From: Syngnathus acus | Taxonomy: Eukaryota; Chordata; Actinopteri; Syngnathiformes; Syngnathidae | Length of the DNA: 64,000 nt | Assembly: GCF_901709675.1 (NCBI RefSeq) | Contig: NC_051099.1 | Coordinates: 8,370,001 to 8,434,000 of the forward strand | Reading direction: 5' to 3' | Shown here: positions 12,301-22,743 of the stretch, one piece after another | Layout of the letters: every line of letters starts with the position of its first letter | How positions within the stretch are numbered: the first letter of the stretch is position 1 | The notes under the pieces: generated by a model | Told to the model about the DNA's origin: nothing | Seen by the model: the letters and a program-made list of their open reading frames with translations, nothing else | The model's database searches: none | Position numbers and translations under genes: made by a program

Positions 12301-15300
12301 TATGCGTCTCCATCAGGTGATCAGGTAAGTTATACTTGATGCTTCCAGCCATTATTGCACCATTTTATCATCACGCCCATCTACAGTGAAAGACCCCAGC
12401 TGATGTTTGAACCCTTAACTTCTGAATGTGAGACGGATGTGCTAACTACATGCACTGCCATCTTTTAATTTAAATCACAGCGGAATGGTTGTCACATGCT
12501 CTAGAAGATAAAACCTTTCTTAAGGTGTCTGCTTGGGATTTTTATTTGAATGTGAGCACACAATATCGTTCCATCACATCAAGTGGCTGCTGTGGGGATA
12601 AGAAGCGCTCATTGACGTCCAGTCATCATTGTCATTCAATCAGTCACCTAAATGCCAAGATTGTCAAGAAAGACTGATGTATTTGTTATTACATTCCCTC
12701 CTTTCTTATGTGCAGATCATGTTCCAGGCATATGGAGACAAGCAGGGCCCTTTGCACGGCATGCTCATCAACACGCCATATGTCACCAAGGACCTGCTGC
12801 AGTCAAAGCGCTTTCAGGCACAGTCACTGGGCACTACCTATGTCTATGACTTTCCAGAAATGTTTAGACAGGTACAATATTTCGATTCATAAACTGGTTC
12901 AGAGCACGATTCATTACGTTGAAGTCAATGTTAATTGTTGCTTTTGATGCAATTAATACATCTGACGGAACTCTTTATCCAGGCTCTGAAAAAGTTGTGG
13001 CACTCAAGCGAGGCACATGCTTTCGTACCCAATTGCCCTCTTCCATCGGAGTTGCTCACCTTCACCGAGCTGGTGTTGGACGCCCAAGGTCAACTGGTGC
13101 AGATGAACCGGCTGCCAGGTGGCAATGAGGTTTGTTGTTATGTGTTAAGAAATGAACTTGCAGTACCCCATAGGTAAATCTTGGCATCTTTTTTTTGTTT
13201 AAATGTCACCAAAATCTTTTGTAAACCTATTTAATTCCGTATGGGTCCATTTTATTTTTCGTCTAGATCGGTATGGTGGCATGGCGAATGACCCTCCATA
13301 CACCAGAATATCCAGCAGGGCGCGAGATCATAGTCATCAGTAATGACATCACACACAAGATCGGCTCATTCGGGCCTCAGGAGGATGTGCTGTTTCTGCG
13401 TGCCTCCGAGATGGCCCGAGAAAGCAGCATCCCTCGTATCTACATTGCGGCCAACAGCGGCGCCCGGATTGGCCTGGCTGAGGAAATCCGACACATGTTC
13501 CACGTGGCCTGGGAAGATCCAGCTGACCCATACAAGGTCTGTTGGTGTCCTACTTCGATTTTCAAGATCAAAATATCATCTGCATTTTGAAGTCAATATC
13601 AGTGACAGAGCTGTCACCGTATGGCCGCTGCAGGGTTTCAAGTATCTCTACCTGACGCCTCAGGATTATAAGAAGGTCTCAGCCCTGAACTCTGTACATT
13701 GTGAACATGTGGAGGATGAGGGGGAATCCAGGTACATATAGATCACTCAAGTATGCATAGTGATTAAGATAAAAGCAAAAGGAGAAAGGGAGATTCTTGG
13801 CCGGTCATTCCTGAAAAGACCGATCCACATGATTTACTGTCGTATAGGTATAAGATCACTGACATCATTGGAAAGGACGAAGGCTTGGGTGTGGAGAACC
13901 TGAAAGGGTCTGGCATGATTGCTGGAGAATCCTCTGCGGCTTATGAGGAGATCATCACTATGAACCTGGTAAGAGCACGTGTGTGAAAAACACACACTGC
14001 TTTTAACTGTCAACTTGGTGTCAAGAAGCCTTAACGTTGATTGTCTCGCTTAAAAGGTAACGTGCCGAGCCATTGGAATCGGAGCCTATCTTGTGAGACT
14101 TGGTCAGAGAACCATTCAGGTGGACAACTCGCACATTATTCTTACTGGGGCTGGAGCACTCAACAAGGTACAACAAAAGCATTGTCCTAAAAATGTGTTC
14201 ATTTTTTTATTCCATTATTTTGAGAGCATAGCAGGGAACTTTAATTGTTTAAAAATATAAATTACAGTACTATGCTATACATTACTGAGCTGTAAAGAAT
14301 TTTACTGAAAGCTACAGTGGATGTGGCATGTCAGATTTTTTGTGTTTTTTGTTTTTTTCCCCCTCTCCTTCTAATTTGTTATGTTCCACAAGGATACCCT
14401 CGCAAAGCGGGACCCCCTACCGTCATTGTTAAATAATTGAAGGCGAACCATGAAGTTCTATTTGCTTTGCTGGAGGCTGCAATGCAGGACATCCGCATTA
14501 TTTGTTTTCCATTAAAATGAATGTTTTGCTGAGACAGGTTTTCTGCTTGTTGTTGATTGGTGCGAGTGCTGGTGTTTGAGCCTGCACGCTTTACTACACC
14601 TCCTGTTTTTTCCTATTTTCGCCCTCGTTCAATCTACCTTGTCAGTGTAATAAGATGTCTCCATTTCAAATTAATTGACAGGCAGCAGCATGAGAAATCA
14701 TGCAAATGGCAGGCTGATGGCGCACCTATTTGCCGAAGCCTCTGTTGTTTTTAGACCAGCCCACTGTTAAGCTGTTTATGAGGAGACAGGTTGTTATTGA
14801 AGTGTCCACATCTCAGGCTAATAGCCAAATGCTCTCAGTTTAAGTAGATTGTATTTTTTGTAAGATTGTGAGCAAGACAACCCCCCCCCCCCCCCCACCC
14901 CATTCTTCGTGTGACTTCCTGGCTATTAACTGAAACTTAATTGAGAGCAGGAGGCTGCCACCTCAAGATCATCATTTAATTAGCCTCTAGAAAGCTTCCA
15001 TATTTTCATGGGCTTTGGATAGTAACTACTAGCACAAATACCCCAATGAGCTGTTCCATCGACTTGGCCTCTCTTTTCTCTCTCCTGGCGATCTCCCTCC
15101 TTTCTCGCTCCTACATCCCCTTGCTGTCTCTGCGCAGCAGAATCTTAATGAAGCCGCGATGGCCGGAGGCTCAGAGGCTTTGTGTGTGTCAAGGTGACTG
15201 CGATGTTTCTTGGGGCCGCAGGCTTTCCTGACAGCTTTAGGAGAGCGCCCTAGATTTGTAGCCAGATACATAACCATTAATGGTAATAAAGAAAGTAAAT

Positions 15301-18300
15301 GATGGCTGAAAAGGTGAAAGCCGAGGCTAGGGAGTGACCGCCTCTGATTTTTACTGAGCCATGTCAGGGCCCTGCCACCTGTTCCTGCCTGCTTATGAAA
15401 ATAGGGCGCGCTGAGGTGAAGACTTTACAGCTTTAGGTTGGTTCAGGGTCACTTTGCCGGTAAAAGTAGTGTGGTTGATTCTATTGATAGTACTGTCCAT
15501 AGGAAATTATTGCTATTTTTTTAAGTGTGTTGCCATGGGCATATACACATAAAACTCAAACAGGCAATGTAACACTCCTGTTGTACAAAAATAATAATAG
15601 TATATATTGTATAATGTTTGAATGACTGAGAACACATTGCTGTGTGTTATCTAAAGCTCCCCTGTGTGATTATAATAATACCCAGCTCCCATCCAAATCC
15701 TTCATTATAACTTAGGGTGAGCTCGGTTGCTTCCCCTGAAAACCCTACATTGTAGTTTTAAAAGGCAAATTCGAAGAAGTATCGTGTGCTCAATCACGCT
15801 CATGTTTGTGTTGTGTGTCCGTCCGTCCGATGCTAGGTGCTGGGCAGAGAGGTTTATACATCCAATAACCAGCTCGGTGGAATCCAAATCATGCACAACA
15901 ATGGTGTGACCCACAGCACTGTTTGTGATGACTTTGAGGGAGTCTTCACTCTCCTGCAGTGGCTCTCGTACATGCCCAAGGTAGGATCGAAATATTGCTG
16001 ACTTAAGTTCATTTCTATGGTGTGATGCATTAAAAAACATTCATGAGTAATAGTCGTTTTTTTTGTTCCCCCAGTGCAAATTTAGTCCAGTCCCAATTTT
16101 GAGTGCCAAGGACCCCATAGATAGAACTGTTGCATTTGTGCCAACAAAAGCACCGTATGACCCTCGTTGGATGTTAGCTGGTCGTCCGAGCCAGAGTAAG
16201 TGCCCGTTGATATTTCGGTTCTATTTTGTCAACTGGATTTTTTGTTTTTGTGACTACATCTTGCGATGCTGTTCAGACAATATTGTTGGACATCATTTCA
16301 AATGGATTGATCAAGCATCTCATGAATACATTTGAATACTTTATAGCTTGAAGTCCAAGTTTGCAGTACTACATTGTGTTTAGGTGGGCTAATAAGTAAG
16401 TGCCTTGGACACAGGTCATGATGATTTCTTTTTTGTTACCTCAAGTAAATATAAAGATTTATCATGTCCAGCAAATGTGCCATGAGTTAGAAGTTGCAAT
16501 TACTCATTTCAAGAGAGCCTCCGGGAAGCCACTAAAAGAGAAACAGTTAAGTCTGCTATCATGCTCCAAGAGACAAGATCAAGATAGCACCAAAATGGAT
16601 GTGGCTGTGTTTCCCCACTGCAAGCTTGGACTGTGCAGCTCCTGTAACGGTGTAATTATAGCTCGAGAGCACAGAGATGTCGAAGGATTGCGCAGAAAGT
16701 GGTCCACGTTGGTGGTAGGGATGAGCGGCAAGTCTTAATTGAACAGTAACCCCATAGTGTATGGCGTGTTTCTCAGGTTTAGCAAGCAAAAAAAGAGCTT
16801 GGCAAGCCTTTTGTAGCCAATCATCCATCATGTTTCCCGCTTGTTTTATGTTTCCCGCCACTCTATTAAGAAGGATCTTCTGAAATGAATTCCTGTTTAC
16901 ATTTCTTACAAGTGACTGTTTCTTTTAATCTCTGAATAACACTCACTTCAATTAATGTGTATGAAGATCCAAAAGGCTCTTGGCAGAGCGGCTTCTTTGA
17001 CCATGGCTCCTTCATGGAGATAATGCAGCCATGGGCTCAGAGTGTGGTAGTTGGCAGAGCTCGGTAAGCCCCAAATAAACATATAACATAGTTGAGAATG
17101 GATTTCTCGTGTTGTAGTTAAATTTCCTCACTGCCAGTGCTTCATACTCTATTCCCGCAGACTGGGTGGAATACCTACTGGAGTGGTTGCTGTGGAAACT
17201 AGGTCAGTGGAGCTGTCAATCCCAGCTGATCCAGCTAATTTGGACTCCGAGGCCAAGGTGAGGCAGGTCACTCGCTGCGCATACTCAAGTATGAGCCAAG
17301 TGTTTCATTGTCTCGAGATGGAGTGATTGTGATCTTCCCATGTGTCTCTCTAGATCATCCAGCAGGCGGGACAGGTGTGGTTCCCTGATTCGGCCTTCAA
17401 AACAGCCCAAGCAATTAAGGACCTGAACAGAGAGGGGCTGCCTCTCTTTGTATTTGCCAACTGGAGGGGCTTTTCTGGAGGAATGAAAGGTGTGGGGGGA
17501 GAACTTGTGTGGATGCTGATTTACAATTGATGATTTACAATTCTCTAATAAGGCTTTGCTTCCTTCTTTTTTACCCAGACATGTATGACCAGGTGTTGAA
17601 GTTTGGTGCCTATATTGTGGATGGGCTACGGGAGTACAAGCAGCCCGTCCTGGTTTACATCCCACCCCAGGCCGAGCTGCGAGGAGGCTCCTGGGTGGTC
17701 ATAGATCCCACCATCAACCCTCGTCACATGGAGATGTACGCCGACAAAGACAGCCGGTAAGACAATTGAGGAAAGATTCATGTCTGCCTTAACACTTGGT
17801 CCACTGAAGCCATTGGTGTGCTCAGAGGTGGAGTGCTCGAGCCTGAGGGGACAGTGGAGATCAAGTTTAGGAGGAAGGACCTGGTCAAGACCATGAGACG
17901 AGTAGATCCCATCTACATGAGCTTGGCTGAAAGTCTGGGTCAGTCGTCATCTTCACTTCCAATCAATGTTCTTTAGTGGCCGCAGCCTACTTAATTTGTA
18001 GTCCTTCTCCCTCCTATTCCCTGTCAGTAAGGAGCAGGGGACTGGGAGGGGGGGCTGTGTACCTTCACCCTTCTTTATCTGTGGATGGTATCATCTTTGC
18101 TGTGCTCCCCTGAGAGACACGTCAATCACAGCTGCCTTGGATCAATTGTCAGCTCTCCTGCCTCCCTGGCGCAACCTATCGATTTAACTCACAGCTCGCA
18201 GGAACTGTGATCCAATGTTGCGTGCGTTTGCCGCTTTGGGAAAAGTGGTGCCGCGTTATTGAGGAGGGTTTGAGAGAAACAGATTGGAATTGACAGAAAT

Positions 18301-20317
18301 CAGTCAGCAGCTCCAAGCTAAATAAAACGCTGTTAGTGCGGCTTAAGTCACTGCTGCATTTTACGTCCACCAATTAAAACATTCGGTATTCGTTCCATCT
18401 ACTTAAATTGTGATTTGTCTTCTAATTCTCAATATTTTTTGTCTCTCCTAAAGGCAATGACAGTCTTCACAGTGATAATTTTGTCAGCAGTTTGGGTTAC
18501 ACGCACGCAATGTGTAAACTTAGCTGCTTAGTAATAGAAGTAGAGCAAAGTTATTTCTGAGTGGTACAGGTCTTGAGTTTAAGTTTCAATAGCGAGTCTT
18601 GCCAAGTTTTATCTCAGTGACTCAAGTCAGCCATTTTGATGACCTATTTAGCTACAGCAGTGTTTAGTGCATTTATATGGACTTTGTGTTAAAACTTCTC
18701 CTTCTCCCCAAAAGGAACCCCAGAGTTGAGCCCTCCTGACCGTAAAGAGCTGGAGACAAAACTTAAAGAGCGGGAAGAGTTTCTGTTGCCAATCTACCAC
18801 CAGGTGGCTGTCCAGTTTGCAGACCTACACGACACGCCAGGCCGCATGCAGGAGAAGGGCGTCATCACGGTAGGTGCTTTGCTTCAAGGTCTTGAAAGAC
18901 TGCTCTGTGAAAAGTCAACACAGTTTTGTCACAATCAAATCTGAGTTAAAAAGGTTTTAATGTTAGTTGGGCCGTCCTTGTTTTTATGTTGCATCAAATA
19001 TCACATTAATTTTAACAACATGGTTCGTGACATTTAATGTCAACATGATTTAATTAACAAGATGTTTGTCCTTTTTTCCTCTGGAAGGATATCCTGGAGT
19101 GGCAAACATCCCGGCAGTTCTTCTACTGGCGCCTGCGGCGCCTCCTCCTGGAAGAGACGGTAAAGAGAAAGATCCAAGCAGCCAACAGCGAGCTGACAGA
19201 CGGACAAATCCAGGCAATGCTGCGCCGCTGGTTCGTTGAGGCGGAAGGTGCTGTCAAGGTAACACAGCCATACACAATTTTACTACTTATATGTTTGTGT
19301 TTCAAAATATGATCTCCCGTTTTATTTGAAATCTAATCATTTGTACTACATAGAAATGCGTTGTCCACAAAAATAGTGATTTAAATAAAGATACAAAAGA
19401 ACCACAGTTACTTCAGGCCCAGTCTTCGCCTCAGAGGACCGGCAGGCAGAATCTGTCAGGAGCCATGTTTCCTGCAAAGTGGCCTTCTTGTCTGCAAGAA
19501 CGCTAACCCCATCAGAACTCAGTGTCTTAAGCCACAATTAATCACAGCCCTGGCACGTGCTGATAGGAGAGCAACACGCTGTCTCTTAATTAAAAGCAAA
19601 CAGATTAAAAATGATTAATAAGGGCATTAAATGTTCTTGCGGACCTCAAGCGGGGCTATTCATATAAAGGCAAGGGCCTATTAAACCCCTCCACCCTCAA
19701 GTCTTTAAGCCCCTCCAGCCCGGCTTTGTTTGGGATCAGAGATGCCGGTACTCATGAATACTAATATTGCTATCGGGCCCAAATCAACGAGACGTCATGC
19801 GTCTACTTTGACCTGGTCCACTTCTTTTGTTTGTTTTCGTATTGATTTGTGCACACTCAACCAGTCCAATTTTGTCAGACTTGTATTTAGTCATAATGGC
19901 CACACTGGTTAAACCTGACAATGACATCACGCAGGCCTATCTGTGGGATAACAACGAAGAGGTGGTGGCTTGGCTTGAGAGGCAACTGGCCGAAGACGAC
20001 GGAGCCAGGTCCGTCATCGACGAGAACATCAAGTACATTCGTCGTGATCACATCCTCAAGCAGATTCGCAGGTTCACCCCTTTTGAGATTTGCTTTGTTT
20101 CCGTAGATACCAATCAAGTGGGGTTTTTTATTTCACATGCACTTGATTTATTTACCATTTTTTCTTTTTTGTTTGGTCTTATGCTTCCAGCTTTGTTCAA
20201 GCTAACCCAGAGGTGGCAATGGATTCCATCGTGCACATGACTCAGCACATCTCACCCACACAGAGAGCTGAGGTGGTGCGCATCTTGTCCACTATGGAGA
20301 CCTCTGCTTCCTCGTAG
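1..20317 (+). CDS. acaca: acetyl-CoA carboxylase 1 (alpha), 5'-truncated by the window edge
   Basis: This gene encodes the biotin-dependent enzyme that carboxylates acetyl-CoA to malonyl-CoA, the committed step of fatty-acid synthesis, in the cytosol. The window opens inside a biotin carboxylase exon ([11 protein letters not shown]...) and continues to the stop TAG at 20315-20317. I placed 51 exons using GT-AG boundaries and homology to vertebrate ACC1. They total 6648 nt (2215 aa plus stop) with every phase consistent, so the frame is intact and the gene looks functional. The order is biotin carboxylase, biotin carrier, central regulatory domain, carboxyltransferase. The N-terminus, including the AMPK site near Ser79/80, and the promoters lie left of the window. 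Sequence over the whole length follows ACC1 closely. ACC2 (acacb) is the main alternative and is disfavoured by the central-domain sequence and by the lhx1 neighbour. Exon coordinates are given in the domain entries. Confidence 0.97.
3439..4113 (+). other. acaca: acaca: BT linker and biotin carboxyl carrier domain exons
   Basis: Exons lie at 3439-3666, 3750-3900 and 3979-4113. The last encodes [15 protein letters not shown], the biotinyl-lysine motif. The attachment lysine codon is AAG at 3985-3987, directly after the exon junction (EIE|VMKM). Holocarboxylase synthetase would attach biotin here, and the swinging arm then shuttles the carboxyl group between the carboxylase and carboxyltransferase sites. 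No change is seen in the core motif. Confidence 0.95.
5497..5568 (+). repeat. 36-bp tandem duplication containing a 3' splice site
   Basis: Copy 1 (5497-5532) and copy 2 (5533-5568) differ at one base (ACACAATG versus ACACTATG). Each contains GTTTGCTTGTTTGATAG followed by the first coding bases of the exon. Both AG sites (5513 and 5549) are therefore potential acceptors of the same exon. Confidence 0.95.
7490..7513 (+). other. acaca: acaca 24-nt cassette microexon
   Basis: The exon reads A-GGG-AAC-ATC-CCC-ACT-CTA-AAC-AG between a TTGATTGCAG-type acceptor and GTATTG. It inserts eight residues (GNIPTLNR, reading across the junctions) immediately before the Ser1200-like phosphorylation patch. 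The same eight-residue optional insert is known in mammalian ACC1 isoforms. It is symmetrical: skipping it joins HPN-R directly to SSFSSNL in frame. Confidence 0.9.
9391..9403. repeat. (TA)n microsatellite in acaca intron
   Basis: A short TA run in the intron between the exons ending 9267 and starting 9546. A related ATA/AAC triplet run is at about 9797-9828 in the next intron. Confidence 0.8.
14395..15010. promoter_or_regulatory. candidate conserved non-coding element in acaca intron
   Basis: This part of the 1.67-kb intron 14168-15836 is not repeat-like and is dense in homeodomain/POU/TALE-type words: TTAATTGACAGGCAG near 14670, the octamer-like CATGCAAAT near 14700, and ATTTAATTAGCC near 14975. 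Introns of genes beside developmental regulators often host enhancers of the neighbour (here lhx1). This is inference from motif content only. A poly-C run sits at about 14881-14896. Confidence 0.3.
19420..19700. promoter_or_regulatory. candidate conserved non-coding element in acaca intron
   Basis: Within intron 19259-19934, a run of homeodomain-type words (CACAATTAATCACAG, CTTAATTAAAAG, AATGATTAATAAGG) lies in otherwise complex, non-repetitive sequence. It may be a regulatory element of the nearby lhx1 gene, but no direct evidence exists in the window. Confidence 0.28.
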
Positions 20318-21425
20318 GGTCCATAGCCGTCCAGCCCGTCTCTGGGCTGGCGAGAAGGAAGGTTGGAAGGAGCTGACGTGAGCAGCCATCAGGGGAACCT
20401 ATGTATCGTTGGCAATGATTCTAACGACCCACTAATACGACTTGGTGACCAATTTGATCTGTTGTGAGGTGTAAACTAATAATGTGGATTTTTTTTCCCA
20501 ATGTATACTGCTTTTAGACAATACAGTCATAGTTAAATATTTTGACGACAACGCCAGCAGCCTTGGCAAGAAAGGGTCTCATAAACTACCAACCAGGGTG
20601 CACTTAGTTACTGAGCAGAAAAATAGCAGGGACGTTCTAACCCATTTGGACAGAAGAGCACAGCAGGGAGCAAAAGGAGCCCTTTTAGACGCTGACTGCT
20701 TCCCAGTTCTCCTGCGGTGAACACAAACCTACAGCTGTCCCTTCTGTTCTGACTTGACGCTGCTCCACATGCACTTTATACTGCGTCGCTGTTCACATTG
20801 CATACAGAACTAAACCCGTTCTTGCTGTAAATGTAGTATCCATGTCATCAGGCTCACTGTTACACACGTTCAATTGAATCGGGTAATGGTACGACACACA
20901 GAGATGATACAAAGTAAATGTGAGAAAAGGAACATTTTGTTGATCTTCAAAACAATCATTGAAAATAGCATCATTATCATTCAATTGTCTTTGTAATAGA
21001 AAATATTTTGAATACATGATGAGATCACCTCTGTTCAGTGATTCATGTAGTGTAAACGAATGTCAAACTGTAATCCGTGTTAATTTTTTATTTATACTAT
21101 TTTGTACTAAATGTTGCTTATTTGTAACAACAGTTTATTCTTATTTGCATATTTCCCTGCTGGTGATTTGGTTAAAAAAAAAAATCTTGAGTGACAATGG
21201 GTAAAGAACACTGGATTGTTAAAGTCGGCGCTTGACATCACTGCCTCGTTATTTCATTGTACAATGTGAAAACAGCTTTGTGTTCATTGCTGTGCCTTTT
21301 TTCTTCCTGACCTGCATTGACTTGCCAGCCAGTTTTTTTTTTTTTTAACACACTAGTTGTAACCTTGAAAAATAAAGGTGAAATAATGACATGTTAGCAA
21401 TCTAAATAAAGATTTGACCCATTAA
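20318..21425 (+). other. acaca: acaca 3' UTR
   Basis: This is non-coding sequence after the TAG. It is AT-rich near its end and closes with two AATAAA signals, so the transcript probably ends about 15-30 bases after the second. No other coding signal was seen. Confidence 0.75.
21371..21410 (+). promoter_or_regulatory. acaca: acaca poly(A) signals
   Basis: AATAAA occurs at 21371-21376 and again at 21405-21410. Both are in the right orientation roughly 1.1 kb after the stop codon. Which is used cannot be told from sequence. Confidence 0.65.
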
Positions 21426-22513
21426 ATTTTTGGCCATGTCTTTAACAAAAGGTCTGAAAATGTGTACTACTTTGAATGTATCCGGTTGTTATACACTGTA
21501 AATGCACATGATGATTTCCAGGACAGATACAGAAATGAAAGTAGTTCAAATTGGAGCTGTCAGAACAGGGACTATTACACTGGGGAGACATTTTCTGATT
21601 ATTCCAAAATGATACTCTTCGCATTCCTTAACCCAAAGACGATTAAAGTGTCTTTTTTTTTTTTTTTTTTTCCACCGCCTTTGCCTTTTAAACTTCAACA
21701 GTCTTAAGAAGGATGAAACGGATCAAACAAATACTGAGGGAGCTATCTCATCCTTTTATTTATTTAATTTTGTCTTATTTCGTTTGTATCGTCCCCTCGG
21801 CTCTGTCAACTTTGTTATCGTCCCACCAACAAATATGTAAGACAAATTGAGTTGCATGTGCCCAATACCCACAACAATTACGAGCAGTCCAAAAAGAAGA
21901 AAGTCATTTGGTGCTATAATTGGAAATGTGTGTTGCGTGGTCCCCCTTGTCTCCCACAGGGTTTTACTCATTTGTGGTCGTGTGCGCGGCGGGATAATTC
22001 TTTTGATCTGTGACAAAATGCAGATTCATTTTCTTCCTCAGACATTGAAGTTGAGAAAGCAGCGTTGTTGTGGAGAACTCGCACAATACTGAGTCTTTTT
22101 TCATAAGAAAGGTAACATAAAAAGGGCCAATGTATTTCCTATGATCAATTAACATGCAAAAATGCAAAAACAGATAAACCTGGATGGTTTTATTAAGGCA
22201 GCAATGTGATTTAGTGTCAAACTATATGGTCCTTGCGATCTAATTTTTCATCCAAAGTCAGTTGAGAGTGAGGACAAGCTCTCTAGACAATGGATGTTTT
22301 AAACTATTCTTTCACGGGATGAATGGATATGAAGCATCAAATTATCAATTCACTAAATTACAATCCAAATGTGTCTTTTAGTGGCTGTGACATCACACTG
22401 AACATTTGTCAACACAGTCTTGACCATCCACATTGTTGACCACCCACATCACAATAATCTTTACAGACATCCGATCATCCGGAGGAGGCGGGTTTAAAAT
22501 TGTTCGCATTATA

Positions 22514-22583
22514 CATCCATCCATCCATTTTCCGAACGACTTTTCCTCTTGAGGGTCGTGGGCGTGCTGGCCTATCCCAACTG
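22514..22583. repeat. fragment of the abundant teleost CATCCATCCATTTTC repeat
   Basis: CATCCATCCATCCATTTTCC followed by a degenerate CTCTTGAGGGTCGTGGG...CTGGCCTATCCCAAC matches a dispersed repeat familiar from many fish genomes, probably a LINE 3' end. Only about 70 bp survive. Confidence 0.55.
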
Positions 22584-22651
22584 GGCTTGTTTCTATTATC
22601 TATCTGCCGTTAGTTTAATCAGTTCTTGGCACTTGGGGTCTATCCAGCTGT

Positions 22652-22743
22652 TTGTCATCTCTTTGCGCATTTGGCATTTGTGGTTGTCTATGCCTTGTTG
22701 TCATCTCTTTGCGCGTTTGGCATTTGAGGTTGTCTATGGTTTG
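22652..22743. repeat. 46-bp tandem duplication
   Basis: TTGTCATCTCTTTGCGCATT... is repeated twice with a 46-bp period (22652-22697 and 22698-22743) and a few mismatches. No coding potential is apparent. Confidence 0.8.

Larger units (their letters stand above)
4298..12871 (+). other. acaca: acaca: central regulatory domain exons
   Basis: Exons lie at 4298-4444, 4522-4710, 5008-5108, 5289-5377, 5550-5674, 5814-5927, 6139-6252, 6321-6410, 6497-6615, 7490-7513 (cassette), 8580-8723, 8805-8907, 9006-9113, 9211-9267, 9546-9590, 10596-10637, 11213-11428, 11502-11657, 11755-11958 and 12716-12871. This eukaryote-specific region has no catalytic role; it positions the two active domains and carries phosphorylation sites. 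The serine-rich patch [13 protein letters not shown] at the start of the 8580 exon corresponds to the regulatory Ser1200 region of mammalian ACC1, although the Met before the serine is Ser here. The 8805 exon holds a Pro/Ser-rich loop ([11 protein letters not shown]). Two splice-site peculiarities (5497-5568 and 11959-11979) are described in the findings. Confidence 0.93.
12983..20317 (+). other. acaca: acaca: carboxyltransferase domain exons and C-terminus
   Basis: Exons lie at 12983-13129, 13267-13536, 13634-13731, 13848-13968, 14057-14167, 15837-15980, 16075-16195, 16967-17063, 17161-17257, 17354-17489, 17579-17756, 17826-17938, 18715-18869, 19088-19258, 19935-20071 and 20191-20317. The two crotonase-fold halves bind acetyl-CoA and carboxybiotin. 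Characteristic motifs are [16 protein letters not shown] (13267 exon), LTGAGALNK (14057 exon), [13 protein letters not shown] across the 17354/17579 junction and [13 protein letters not shown] (17579 exon). The protein ends [14 protein letters not shown]...ETSASS, as expected for ACC1. Some of the largest introns are here (14168-15836, 16196-16966, 17939-18714, 19259-19934). Confidence 0.95.

Noticed and set aside
1-20317. Possibility that the carboxylase is ACC2 (acacb)
   Set aside because: Central-domain and C-terminal sequence follow ACC1, the GNIPTLNR cassette exon is an ACC1 feature, and the neighbour is lhx1 as for ACACA.
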